Origin: Sphingobacteriales bacterium
GTDB taxonomy: Bacteria > Bacteroidota > Bacteroidia > Chitinophagales > JADIYW01
Direction: 5' to 3'
Length of the DNA: 64,000 nt
NCBI GenBank assembly: GCA_016719635.1
Contig: JADJYT010000003.1
Span: 310,001-374,000, forward strand
Within the stretch, counting starts at the first letter, position 1. Each line of letters opens with the position of its first letter. The notes below the pieces were generated by a model, which did not search any database, had not been told where the DNA came from, and saw nothing but the letters and a program-made list of their open reading frames with translations. Shown here piece by piece: positions 54,925 to 63,848 of the stretch. The position numbers were made by a program, and so were the translations under genes.

Positions 54925-56709
54925 ATGAAAGAGCTTAGGGCTGTCAATAAATATTTAATCAAATACAAATGGTTGCTGTTACTGGGCATCCTGTTTGTGG
55001 TAAGCTCCAATATTTTCGGTTTATATACCCCGCAATATATCCGATATACCGTCGATATCGTCAAAGAGAATCTGGCAACCTATCACCTGATCAACGGATT
55101 TCAGGTACAATCCATTTTCAAGACACAATTCGTCTATTTTATCCTGTTTTTTTCAGGCGTCATCTTTATCACATCTCTGATAAAAGGATTGCTGATGTTT
55201 TTCATGCGTCAGACAATTATCGTCATGTCGAGGAAAGTGGAGTATGACCAGAAAAACGAACTCTACGAACAATATCAGCAGCTGAACACTTCGTTTTACA
55301 AGCGCAACAACACCGGAGACCTGATGAGCCGCATCAGCGAGGATGTATCACGGGTGAGAATGTATATAGGCCCGGCCATCATGTATTCCATCAACCTGGC
55401 CGCGCTGTTCATCATGGTCATTTTCGTGATGTTCAGGATCAACGCCTACCTCAGTTTTCTGGTACTGCTGCCATTACCTGTTCTAACGTATTCCATCTAC
55501 AAAGTCAGCGATGTCATCAATAAAAAAAGTGAACGTATCTCCGTGGCGCTTTCCGCGCTGACAAGCCGCGCGCAGGAAGTATTTTCGGGCGTCCGTGTCA
55601 TTCAGTCCTACGCCATCGACCGGCAGATTCAGGAAGAGTTTTACGCGGTCAGCGAAGATTACAAAAAGCAAAACATCTCACTGGCGAAGGTGGAATCCTT
55701 TTTTGCGCCTTTGATGCTGCTGCTGATCGGGTTAAGTACCCTTTTAGTGGTGTATATTGGCGGAAAGGAAGTTTCCTACGGAAGTTTTACCACCGGAAAT
55801 ATCGCAGAGTTCATTTTTTATATCAATATGCTCACCTGGCCGGTCGCATCGCTGGGCTGGTGTGTCTCGCTGATACAACGCGCAGAGGCTTCGCAAAAAC
55901 GCATCAATGCATTTATGAACGATCCGAACAAAATTAAGAACTATACAGATGCGACTTTTCCGGCCATCCAACAAATTTCGTTTAACCATGTTTCGTTTGT
56001 TTATCCCGATACCGGCATACAGGCGCTGACGGACATATCCTTCGACATACAGAAAGGACAAAAGGTGGCCATCGTCGGGAAAACCGGCAGCGGCAAATCC
56101 ACCATTGCCGAACTGCTGCTGCGAACCTATGATATCGATTCGGGAACCATCACCGTCAACGGTCAATCCATCAGAAACATAAACCTGCCCGCTTACAGAA
56201 CTAAAATCGGTTACACTCCGCAGGATGTCTTTTTATTTTCCGATACCATAAAAAACAACATCCTTTTCGGAAAGGATAATTGTCCGGACAGCGAAGTGGA
56301 AAAATTTGCCGCCATCGCCTGCGTGCATGATGATATCTTACAGTTACCCAAAAAATATGAAACCGTGGTGGGCGAACGCGGCGTCATGTTATCGGGCGGA
56401 CAGAAACAACGCATCTCCATTGCCCGTTCATTAATCCGAGATCCGGAAGTGGTGCTGCTGGATGACTGTCTGTCGGCGGTCGATGCTAAAACGGAACGTA
56501 CCATCCTGGATAATCTGGATACCCTATTACAAGACAAAACTGTTCTGTTCATTACACATAGAATTTTTGCCGTTATGAACTTTGACAGGATTCTGGTGTT
56601 AGAAAACGGAAGCATTGCTGAACGGGGAAATCATGCGCAGCTGATGCACAAAAAAGGATTGTATCATGACTTATATCAATTGCAGCAAACAGAAACGGCG
56701 GAAGCATGA
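54925..56709 (+). CDS. ABC exporter, fused membrane and ATPase domains
   Basis: A 594-residue half-transporter (MsbA/MdlB-like). The TMD spans about 1-320 with six membrane helices, and the coupling region RRNNTGDLMSRISEDVSRVR-type motif is present as FYKRNNTGDLMSRISEDVSR. The NBD has Walker A VGKTGSGKST at about 383, the Q-loop IGYTPQDVFLFS, the signature LSGGQKQRISIARSL, Walker B EVVLLDDCLSAVDAKT and the H-loop FITHRIF. It probably exports lipid, drug or peptide as a homodimer; the substrate is not readable. A DUF3276 gene follows after about 100 bp. Confidence 0.93.
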   Translation: MKELRAVNKYLIKYKWLLLLGILFVVSSNIFGLYTPQYIRYTVDIVKENLATYHLINGFQVQSIFKTQFVYFILFFSGVIFITSLIKGLLMFFMRQTIIVMSRKVEYDQKNELYEQYQQLNTSFYKRNNTGDLMSRISEDVSRVRMYIGPAIMYSINLAALFIMVIFVMFRINAYLSFLVLLPLPVLTYSIYKVSDVINKKSERISVALSALTSRAQEVFSGVRVIQSYAIDRQIQEEFYAVSEDYKKQNISLAKVESFFAPLMLLLIGLSTLLVVYIGGKEVSYGSFTTGNIAEFIFYINMLTWPVASLGWCVSLIQRAEASQKRINAFMNDPNKIKNYTDATFPAIQQISFNHVSFVYPDTGIQALTDISFDIQKGQKVAIVGKTGSGKSTIAELLLRTYDIDSGTITVNGQSIRNINLPAYRTKIGYTPQDVFLFSDTIKNNILFGKDNCPDSEVEKFAAIACVHDDILQLPKKYETVVGERGVMLSGGQKQRISIARSLIRDPEVVLLDDCLSAVDAKTERTILDNLDTLLQDKTVLFITHRIFAVMNFDRILVLENGSIAERGNHAQLMHKKGLYHDLYQLQQTETAEA

Positions 56710-56807
56710 TCGATTCGTATGCACAGTTATTAACATCGTATTTTTTTCATGTTGACTAATTAATTTTAAAAGTTCTGTTTTTTGAAATATTATTGTGAAC
56801 ATTAAAA

Positions 56808-57269
56808 ATGACAAAAGTGGAGAACGAAAAGAATTTTGACAAGAACGGAGTATATTCCAAAAGGGTGAGAGCCGGTAAAAGAAGAACGTACTTCTTTGAT
56901 GTACGTACAACAAAAGGCAACGATTACTATCTGACGATTACAGAAAGCAAGAAACGTTTCGAAGATGACAACTATGACCGTCACAAAATTTTTATCTATA
57001 AGGAAGATTTTGTCAAGTTTGTCAATGCCATGCAGGAAACGGTAGATTACATCAAAACCGAACTGCTTCCTGATTACGATTTTGACGCACATAATCACGA
57101 TGATTATGAAGAGCGCGAATACAAGCAGGATATTTCAGCGGCAAAACAGGAAAGCGCTCAGGAAGAAGTGAAAGAGGAAAAAGAGGAGGAACAGAAAACG
57201 GAAGAAAACCCAGTGGTTTCCGCCATCAAGCCTCCGCACACAGACGAGGAAGTGGATAAATGGGATTAA
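56808..57269 (+). CDS. DUF3276 (PUR domain) nucleic-acid-binding protein
   Basis: A 153-residue protein: NGVYSKRVRAGKRRTYFFDV, KGNDYYLTITESKKRF and KIFIYKEDFVKFVNAMQETV make a PUR repeat like eukaryotic Pur-alpha, found as DUF3276 in Bacteroidota and in Borrelia (BpuR). These bind single-stranded DNA and RNA. The C-terminal 50 residues are a highly acidic tail with QEEVKEEKEEEQKTEEN. Convergent with ribBA. Confidence 0.9.
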   Translation: MTKVENEKNFDKNGVYSKRVRAGKRRTYFFDVRTTKGNDYYLTITESKKRFEDDNYDRHKIFIYKEDFVKFVNAMQETVDYIKTELLPDYDFDAHNHDDYEEREYKQDISAAKQESAQEEVKEEKEEEQKTEENPVVSAIKPPHTDEEVDKWD

Positions 57270-57281
57270 TCCGCCGGAAAA

Positions 57282-58520
57282 CTAATCTTTGCCTAACAGT
57301 TCATGCCCCATCTTATCTCTCTTGGTTTTGAGATAGGTTTCATTGAATTTATTGGGAATCGTTTCAATCGGCACATTTTCCACTATTTCCAATCCATATC
57401 CTTTCAACGCTGCGCGTTTTTTAGGATTATTGGTGATCAGTTTCATTTTAGCAATATTCAAATCGCGCAGAATCTGTGCGCCGATACCGAAATCACGCTG
57501 ATCCGCCTTAAAGCCCAGCGCCAGGTTGGCATCTACCGTATCCATGCCTTCTTCCTGCAGTTTGTAGGCTCTCAGCTTATTCATAAAACCTATACCCCTG
57601 CCTTCCTGCATCATATAGAGGATAACGCCTTTGCCTTCCTTTTCCACCATCTTCATGGCATTGTGCAGCTGATCGCCGCAGTCACAGCGCAGAGAGCCTA
57701 AAATATCTCCCGTCACACAGGACGAATGCACGCGCACCAGCACCGGCTCATCGTTCTGCCACTCGCCTTTCACCAGAGCGAAATGCTCTTCATTCGTGGT
57801 AAGTTGTTTATAGGCAATCAGTTTAAAGTCGCCGTATTTGGTCGGCATGTTCACTTCCACCATCCGCTCGATCAGTCGGTCGTTTTTTAGCCTGTATTCC
57901 ACCAGGTCCTTGATGGAAATGATGCGCATATCAAATTTATCGGCAATCAGGTACAAATCGTTCAGGCGCGCCATGGTGCCGTCTTCGTTCATGATTTCCA
58001 CCAGTACACCCGCCGGTTCAAAACCCGCCAGCCTGGCGAGGTCAATGGCCGCTTCGGTATGGCCGGTACGGCGCAGCACCCCTTCCCTTCTGGCGCGCAG
58101 CGGGAAAATATGCCCCGGTTTGCCAAATACTTTCGGGTCGATAGCCGGGTCAATCAATGCCTGTATGGTCTTGGAACGGTCTGCTGCGGAAATGCCCGTA
58201 GAGCAGCCGTGCCCGATCAGGTCCACCGAAACGGTGAATGGTGTATCGTAATGGGATGAATTGGAATTCACCATCAACTCTAGCTGCAGGGCATCGCAAC
58301 GGTCTTCCAGCAGAGGTACGCAAATCAGCCCGCGCCCGTGCGTGGCCATGAAATTGATGATTTCAGGGGTGACATTGCGGGCGGCGGTGATGAAATCACC
58401 TTCGTTCTCGCGGTCTTCGTCATCCACTACGATAACGAGTTTTCCGTTTTTGATAGCCTCAATGGCGGATTCTATGGAATCCAGCTGATGGGTTGTATCG
58501 TGTTGTGGGTTGCCAGACAT
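57282..58520 (-). CDS. ribBA: Bifunctional 3,4-DHBP synthase / GTP cyclohydrolase II
   Basis: A 412-residue fusion that supplies both precursors of riboflavin. The N-terminal RibB domain (about 1-205) has VVDDEDRENEGDFITAARNV, HGRGLICVPLL, TGISAADRSKTIQAL and RRTGHTEAAIDLARLAG. The C-terminal RibA domain (about 210-410) has the zinc motif VTGDILGSLRCDCGDQLHNA and MQEGRGIGFMNKLRAYKLQE. Both active sites look complete. No RFN riboswitch is seen upstream, but an imperfect hairpin sits in the leader. Confidence 0.96.
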   Translation of the reverse strand: MSGNPQHDTTHQLDSIESAIEAIKNGKLVIVVDDEDRENEGDFITAARNVTPEIINFMATHGRGLICVPLLEDRCDALQLELMVNSNSSHYDTPFTVSVDLIGHGCSTGISAADRSKTIQALIDPAIDPKVFGKPGHIFPLRARREGVLRRTGHTEAAIDLARLAGFEPAGVLVEIMNEDGTMARLNDLYLIADKFDMRIISIKDLVEYRLKNDRLIERMVEVNMPTKYGDFKLIAYKQLTTNEEHFALVKGEWQNDEPVLVRVHSSCVTGDILGSLRCDCGDQLHNAMKMVEKEGKGVILYMMQEGRGIGFMNKLRAYKLQEEGMDTVDANLALGFKADQRDFGIGAQILRDLNIAKMKLITNNPKKRAALKGYGLEIVENVPIETIPNKFNETYLKTKRDKMGHELLGKD

Positions 58521-58550
58521 TTTTTTACTCCTTTACAAAATTTAATAAAA

Positions 58551-58596
58551 CCGTGTGCTGTTCTTATTCCTGTAAATGAACAAAACGGCACACAGG
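58551..58596 (-). promoter_or_regulatory. Imperfect hairpin in the ribBA leader
   Basis: On the minus strand CTGTGTGC..TGTTC pairs with GAACA-GCACACGG about 30 nt upstream of the ribBA ribosome site (AAAGGAG before the ATG). It is not an FMN riboswitch. It may be a terminator-like or control hairpin; weak evidence. Confidence 0.35.
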
Positions 58597-58999
58597 TTCA
58601 GATTTCCTATCCAAAAGTACACAAAAGTGCGTCAACAAAGGGTAAAAGCAATATTACGATTAAGCTAAAGAATGGCAGGGGTACCTTGTGAGATGGTATA
58701 AATATGGCAGAAATTACCGGGGCATGGCAGCAGTAAAACAACAGAAATATATACGCATGCAAGTACAAATAAGCTTATAAAATCATATTCCATTTTATTA
58801 TTTATACAATAATACTATGTTTGATAAAGCAAACCAAAGGTTCAGGTATACAACATAGAGTAGTTAGTATATGCGAACCAATGGTACGGGTATAATCAAG
58901 TTAGCTGCTAACTATGTTTTATAAGAACAGTCAAAACTTGAATATCAATTGAAAATGGGCATTAGTTATCTCTTTGCCAATAATTTACTTTGAAAAATT

Positions 59000-59377
59000 T
59001 TGGAATTTGTTCAAAGCCAAGTTAATTTCATTATAAAAGGCTTTCAACCCAAGGAAACGATTCAAAAGATTCTCTATCGAAAAGAAAGGAAATCGACCGC
59101 GTTAAATTGTAGTATTATATTAACAGACGGAACCAGATCGCGATTAAGCTCCTTAAATTGTGAACGAAAATCGGAGATAAAGTATTGAACTGGCGAAACT
59201 GAATTTATAGATCTAGTTCTTGCACAGAATAATGATAAAGTCATTCATCTTCAATCATATCATAATAGAGGAATTGGAATCAAGTCAACAATTGATCCAG
59301 GAACATACTTAAGCACGCTTAATTTATTGGCGAAATTCCAATCCATCATACTTGAATTTGAAATGATAACCCATTAA
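59000..59377 (+). pseudogene. Unrecognised reading frame split by one in-frame TGA
   Basis: From TTG at 59000 a frame of 62 codons (FIIKGFQPKETIQKILYRKE, NCERKSEIKY) stops at TGA 59186-59188. The same frame continues for 62 more codons (GETEFIDLVLAQNNDKVIHL, LSTLNLLAKFQSIILEFEMI) to TAA at 59375. Amino-acid composition on both sides is protein-like. I recognise no family. It is probably a dead or truncated gene in a gene-poor stretch; the start is also weak. Confidence 0.4.
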
Positions 59378-59483
59378 TAACGACATTACAAAAAATTACT
59401 TAAGATAAGATTTAAACATCATGCACTTTGGCTAACAAAAAATTGGCTATAGTTCTACATTTGAAAGGCAACTTCATTAAAAT

Positions 59484-59631
59484 CCCCTCGCCGTCGTTGG
59501 TTTGTAACCAACGAACCTGCCAACCCAAAAAGCAACAGTAAGCAAAATTATGTCAAGCTTTTTTATTTTTGATTGAGGTGTAATACGAACAGGGATTGGT
59601 TTGTTGGTTGTAAACCAACAAAGGCGAAGGG
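59484..59631. repeat. Inverted repeat pair with nested hairpins
   Basis: Left arm 59484-59513 (CCCCTCGCCGTCGTTGGTTT then GTAACCAACGA) and right arm 59601-59631 (TTGTTGGTTGTAAACCAACA then AAGGCGAAGGG) are near reverse complements about 87 bp apart. Each arm itself folds as GTTGGTT/AACCAAC. It resembles a paired REP or small MITE. Confidence 0.75.
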
Positions 59632-59696
59632 CACCTACCCGGAAAGGCGGACTTTCATCTTCGTATGAACATCGAAAAGAAAAAAGAATCCCTCCA

Positions 59697-59723
59697 CTGG
59701 CCTTAGCGACCCGCTAAGACCAG
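59697..59723. repeat. Hairpin of the TTAGCG-N3-CGCTAA family, second copy
   Basis: CTGG-CTTAGCG-N3-CGCTAAG-CCAG type stem; related to 3016-3048 and to a degraded copy near 44895 (CCACTGGTCTTAGC). Confidence 0.6.
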
Positions 59724-60170
59724 AAATAATGTCACACACAGGGGCAAAGATGTGCATAAAGTGTGTATTCTGAATGTTGCGGGATGTGCATTACCGTGTG
59801 CAAAGAGAAGTGCATAAATACAGGCTGTAAAAAACAGATTTTACTTGACAAATTGCAGAATTGGATGTAAGTTTACTCTACGTTATTGGAACGTCGAAAA
59901 AGTGAGGGAAGTGGAAGACATAAGCAGGTTTAAAAGCCGGTGAAACTTTCAGCTGAGGGATAGGGTCAAATCTATTTTTATCAGACACCATGGGCGGAAA
60001 AAGGAACGAGATTGGCAGAATAAATTTCGGTAAAAGGAAATGAAACTGTTAAATTGAGAAGACAAGGTTTTAATCGGCTTTGTCTTTTTTTTTGCCCATG
60101 CCCGAAGTATCTCCATCCTATTCTTCCCTGTTTTCTCCCTGCATCCGAAAGACATGACCGGTAACCTGAA

Positions 60171-61823
60171 CTACTTACGCAAAGCCACCCGCAGCAGATT
60201 CTTCAAGGCACGCAATCGCCTGATTTTTGTTGCCGGCCTGAACTTGTATTTCTTAGGTATGAATCCTTCCGGCAGGTGATACGAACAGATGGCATTTCCG
60301 TGTTTATCAATGGCAGACAGTTTTACCGCTTCCTTTCCGAACACTTCCACTTTTCCGAATGCATCCTTGAAATTAGTGTTGCCTATCCCCTGTCCGCCCT
60401 GATTCCACAGATTCAGGTGAAGATTGTTTTTAATGATGGAAGCCAGTTTGGAATTGTCCTGCGCCAGCCCTCCCGCCATGAGCTCCGGAAAACCGGCATT
60501 CTTTCCATCATCTATCGCTGCGGTATGCGCATCGCCGCTCAGCACCACCACGTTTTTAATCTTGTTATCGTGGCAGAAATTCAGCAGTTTCGTCTGCGTT
60601 TCCGGAAAAGCAAACCACAGAGTCGCCAGCGATGCCGCAATATAGGAGCCGTTCATACCGTTGGGCAGTATCCGTTTCTGTGCCCGAATGCACATATCCA
60701 GCACTTGTTTATATGACCGGTTGAACGTGACACCGCTGACGATAAATTTCCAGTCGGCTTTGGAGTGTTGAAGTTTTGTCAGCAACCAATTCAGCTGCGC
60801 AGAATCCAGTATGGCATGCCCTTTCGGTACTTTGTATTTCCATCGTCCATTCTTTTTCAGGTGAAAGGCTTCCGAATTCGGCGAGCGCGTAGAACGCGTA
60901 TCCAGGAAGAAAATTTCCGTATTGCCATAGACAAAAGAATGATAGGCCTGATCGGGCACTTCCGCATACGACGGGAAAAAGGTATGCAATCCCTGTATGG
61001 CCATTTCCCTCAGCGTATCGGGATACGCAACTTCTTTCATCTCGGTCTTAGAACCGGACATTTTCAGCGCTGTATAAGTATGTCTGGAGAAATCATCGAA
61101 GACACCATCCTCATCATCAAACACAAAATCCATGGGTGTGGTTTCGAGCAACTTTTTCAGGTTGGGCATTTCATAGCGCCGCTGATACAGTTCCTGCTGG
61201 TGCTCCAGGCTTTCATCGTAATAAAATTTATCCTCTTTAAAATGATCCGTATAGAGCCAATCCCCCAGGTGCAGGAAGAATGCCGGTTCATGCCGCTGCA
61301 TTTCCGCAAAGATGGAATCGTTGTGGTGCTGTTCCGTGCAGGAGCCTAATGCAAATGAAAAACGGGCGGGCTGATAGTTTTCGGGAAAGGTTTGGAAGGA
61401 ACCTGTCTTTTCGTCATTGCCATAACTCACCAGATAATAATACCTCATATCCGGGAGCAGAAAATCGAGTTTAAACAGGTTTACCTTATTACTCGTGTCT
61501 GCCGCTTTAAAATCAATGACCAGCGAATTGGAAGCATTCGCATCCGGATTTATGCTGCCGCCCTCCAGGAGGATGGGTTCATCGGATAGCTTTATAAACC
61601 CGGCGGCATGGGCATCTGTCATAAACAACAGGTGGGCGGAAGAATCCGTCACGGCGCCGATAACCGGGCCGGAAATGATATGCTGAGAAAAAACATTCAG
61701 ACTCAGCAGCATAAATAACAAACCGAATACCCCCCCTGTCTGCCGACAGGAAGGCTCAAACTCCCTCTCCAGTCTGGAAATTCGGATAGTATCAATCTCC
61801 TCATTTTTAAAATAGGTGTTCAT
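60171..61823 (-). CDS. PhoD-like metallophosphatase (alkaline phosphatase D family)
   Basis: A 550-residue protein. The frame's first 30 residues are not typical, and a hydrophobic export segment (VFGLLFMLLSLNVFSQ) follows, so the true start may be slightly downstream. Fibronectin-like N-terminal domain, then the PhoD catalytic domain: FALGSCTEQHHNDS, FFLHLGDWLYTDHF (metal Asp), FVFDDEDGVFDDFSRHTY, IFFLDTRSTRSPNSE and VVVLSGDAHTAAIDD (metal His). Family members are secreted phosphodiesterases/phosphatases. The C-terminal end is basic (KFRPATKIRRLRALKN). Confidence 0.87.
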   Translation of the reverse strand: MNTYFKNEEIDTIRISRLEREFEPSCRQTGGVFGLLFMLLSLNVFSQHIISGPVIGAVTDSSAHLLFMTDAHAAGFIKLSDEPILLEGGSINPDANASNSLVIDFKAADTSNKVNLFKLDFLLPDMRYYYLVSYGNDEKTGSFQTFPENYQPARFSFALGSCTEQHHNDSIFAEMQRHEPAFFLHLGDWLYTDHFKEDKFYYDESLEHQQELYQRRYEMPNLKKLLETTPMDFVFDDEDGVFDDFSRHTYTALKMSGSKTEMKEVAYPDTLREMAIQGLHTFFPSYAEVPDQAYHSFVYGNTEIFFLDTRSTRSPNSEAFHLKKNGRWKYKVPKGHAILDSAQLNWLLTKLQHSKADWKFIVSGVTFNRSYKQVLDMCIRAQKRILPNGMNGSYIAASLATLWFAFPETQTKLLNFCHDNKIKNVVVLSGDAHTAAIDDGKNAGFPELMAGGLAQDNSKLASIIKNNLHLNLWNQGGQGIGNTNFKDAFGKVEVFGKEAVKLSAIDKHGNAICSYHLPEGFIPKKYKFRPATKIRRLRALKNLLRVALRK

Positions 61824-61883
61824 TTGTTTTCATCCGTTTTCAAAAAATCCAATTACGTACTACGCACTACTCACTACTTTCCT

Positions 61884-61891
61884 TACTTTTG
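61884..61891 (+). promoter_or_regulatory. Promoter -7 element of the sulfotransferase gene
   Basis: TACTTTTG, a perfect TAnnTTTG, lies 18 bp upstream of the TTG start. A start site near 61897 supports initiation at 61909. Confidence 0.5.
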
Positions 61892-61908
61892 CATAAATCT
61901 ATAAAAAT

Positions 61909-62928
61909 TTGACCTTTCCCGATAAAATAATTTTCATAGTGGGCAATTCACGCAGCGGCACCACCATGATGCTGCGCATCTTCAACAACCACCCGAAACT
62001 GATGGTGCTGAATGAACTGCATTTCTTTGAGCAATTATGGGCACCGGAAGACAAAGGGAAAATCATTTCTAAAAAACAGGCAGTAGAATTGGCTTCCAAA
62101 CTGATGCTCACCCAGCGTGTCGGCTATATGACCCACGACCGTGATTTTTCAAAATATACATCCGAAGCGAATTCTTTCATCCAACAGATCGGAATCGAAG
62201 CACTGACGGCAGAGGCCGTCTATCAGGAGTTTACCAAACGGGAAGTCGCCTTAAACGGCAAATCCGTCGTGTGTGAAAAGACACCGCAGAATGTTTTTTA
62301 CCTGAAAGAGATTTTTGAATTATACCCGAATGCACAAGTCATCAATATGGTGCGCGACCCGCGGGCTATTCTGTTGTCGCAGAAAAACAAATGGAACCGC
62401 CGCAACCTGGGAGGCAATTATATGACGAGACGGGAAGCCTTGCGCTTACGTATCAACTACCATCCGGTTACCATCAGCAAGCTGTGGAATGCGGCGATTC
62501 ATGCCGCCAATTCATTCAACAGCGACAGCCGGATGATGACACTGCGCTTCGAGGATTTACTGGAACAGCCGGAAGCGAGCTTGCAGCTCGTATGCCGGCA
62601 CATTGGTGTTGACTTTGATGCCAATATGCTGAACATCACTCAGGAAAGCTCCTCCATTGAGCAAGACAGCAGGGAAATCGGATTCAGGAAGGAACGGGCG
62701 AGCAACTGGAAGAAAGGCGGGCTCAACACGACCGAGCGATGGATTTGCCAGCAAATTTGCCGGAAAGACTTGATACGACATAGGTATGAACTCGAAAAAA
62801 TCCAACCCAATTATTTACTGCTGATTTATTATTACCTGAGTTTCCCGGTAAAAATCAGCCTGGCATTATCGATGAATCTGAACCGCATGAAAAATATGGT
62901 CGAAACGCTGAAGAGAAGGTTGCGATGA
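61909..62928 (+). CDS. Sulfotransferase family protein
   Basis: A 339-residue sulfotransferase. The 5'-phosphosulfate loop IIFIVGNSRSGTTMMLRIFN stands at about 7-26, and the 3'-phosphate-binding part is VINMVRDPRAILLSQKNKWN with the catalytic-type CEKTPQNVFYLKEIF before it. Such enzymes move sulfate from PAPS to glycans or small molecules. No ATG is available: a stop TAA lies 11 bp upstream and the only sensible start is TTG at 61909 (or ATC at 61898). It is followed by a WecG-type glycosyltransferase, so surface glycan modification is plausible. Confidence 0.85.
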   Translation: MTFPDKIIFIVGNSRSGTTMMLRIFNNHPKLMVLNELHFFEQLWAPEDKGKIISKKQAVELASKLMLTQRVGYMTHDRDFSKYTSEANSFIQQIGIEALTAEAVYQEFTKREVALNGKSVVCEKTPQNVFYLKEIFELYPNAQVINMVRDPRAILLSQKNKWNRRNLGGNYMTRREALRLRINYHPVTISKLWNAAIHAANSFNSDSRMMTLRFEDLLEQPEASLQLVCRHIGVDFDANMLNITQESSSIEQDSREIGFRKERASNWKKGGLNTTERWICQQICRKDLIRHRYELEKIQPNYLLLIYYYLSFPVKISLALSMNLNRMKNMVETLKRRLR

Positions 62929-63034
62929 GAAATGGGAGATAAGAGTTGAGAGATGGGTTATGAGAGAAAAGAATTTAATAGGAAAAGAATAATAAACCAA
63001 TACTGACTATTGACTGACAACCATTGGCAAAAAA

Positions 63035-63793
63035 ATGACCGAGACACAACATATATTCAACCTTGACTTTACTGCTGCGGATAATTTCGATCCCATCATT
63101 GAATCTATCCTGGAGCAGACGACGGACGGATGTTCGTTTCCAGCGGTCATCACACCGAATGTAGACCTGACGGTTCATCTCAATAAAAACAAAGAGTTGC
63201 TGCCCGTCTTTCAGCGGTCACGATTCATACTGCCCGACGGCGCACCCATCATCTGGTTTTCAAAACTATTGGGAAGGCCGCTTAAAAAGCGTTTAGCCGG
63301 AAGCGACCTGTTTCCGCTCATCTGGAAAGCCGGTATCCTGCATCAGAAAAAAGTATTTATGGTGCTGCCGAATGAAGCGGTGCAATCAAAACTGGCACAG
63401 GAATATCCTGCGGCCCGGTTTTACATTCCACCATTTTTTGATGCGACGCAGACAGATGTGGAAACGGAAGCACAAAAGATATTTCCGATGCTGCAGGAAC
63501 ATCAGCCGGACTTTATATTTCTGGGTTTGCGTTACCCCAAACAGGAAATGCTGATTGTCAACCTGCACAACAAGATTCAAAAAGCCGGTGGCAGGATGCC
63601 CTTATTTTTCAACCTGGGCGCTTCCTACGAATTTTATACGGGCATGAAGGACCGTGCGCCAAAGTGGATGCAAATTATCGGATTGGAATGGCTGCACCGA
63701 TTTTTATCCGAACCCAAACGCACCTTTAAACGGTATTTCTGGGATGATTTGTATATTTTTGTATTGTTCTTTAAAGAACTTATAAGGAAGTAG
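63035..63793 (+). CDS. WecG/TagA/CpsF family glycosyltransferase
   Basis: A 252-residue glycosyltransferase of GT26. Motifs are VITPNVDLTVHLNKNKELLP, RFILPDGAPIIWFSKLLGRP (DG and PxxW region), RLAGSDLFPLIWKAG, PDFIFLGLRYPKQEMLIVN and RAPKWMQIIGLEWLHRFLSE followed by KRYFWDD. It transfers N-acetylmannosamine(uronic acid)-type sugars to lipid-linked intermediates in teichoic acid, ECA or capsule synthesis. The acceptor here is unknown. A gap of 106 bp separates it from the sulfotransferase gene. Confidence 0.9.
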   Translation: MTETQHIFNLDFTAADNFDPIIESILEQTTDGCSFPAVITPNVDLTVHLNKNKELLPVFQRSRFILPDGAPIIWFSKLLGRPLKKRLAGSDLFPLIWKAGILHQKKVFMVLPNEAVQSKLAQEYPAARFYIPPFFDATQTDVETEAQKIFPMLQEHQPDFIFLGLRYPKQEMLIVNLHNKIQKAGGRMPLFFNLGASYEFYTGMKDRAPKWMQIIGLEWLHRFLSEPKRTFKRYFWDDLYIFVLFFKELIRK

Positions 63794-63794
63794 G

Positions 63795-63842
63795 GATTGC
63801 TTCGTTCCTCGCAATGACGTCATTGCGAGGAACGAAGCAATC
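63795..63842. repeat. 48-bp perfect palindrome
   Basis: GATTGCTTCGTTCCTCGCAA-TGAC and its exact reverse complement meet without a spacer. It lies 1 bp after the WecG stop and 6 bp before the Lrp/AsnC start. A single arm with one change occurs at 38296-38319. It may act as a bidirectional terminator-like hairpin. Confidence 0.9.
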
Positions 63843-63848
63843 TTTAAC

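Larger units (their letters stand above)
58597..60170. other. Gene-poor stretch between ribBA and the PhoD-like gene
   Basis: About 1.6 kb with no secure gene. It contains the TGA-split frame (59000-59377), an inverted-repeat pair (59484-59631), a dispersed hairpin (59697-59723), and three spaced copies of (A)TGTGCAT(A) between about 59750 and 59815. The minus-strand frame at 59949-60155 has low-complexity, non-protein-like content and is not accepted. Confidence 0.55.

Noticed and set aside
58521..58680. FMN riboswitch upstream of ribBA
   Set aside because: The conserved RFN core sequences are absent; only an imperfect hairpin is present.
59949..60155. 68-residue minus-strand frame
   Set aside because: Composition is not protein-like, and there is no homology or start context.
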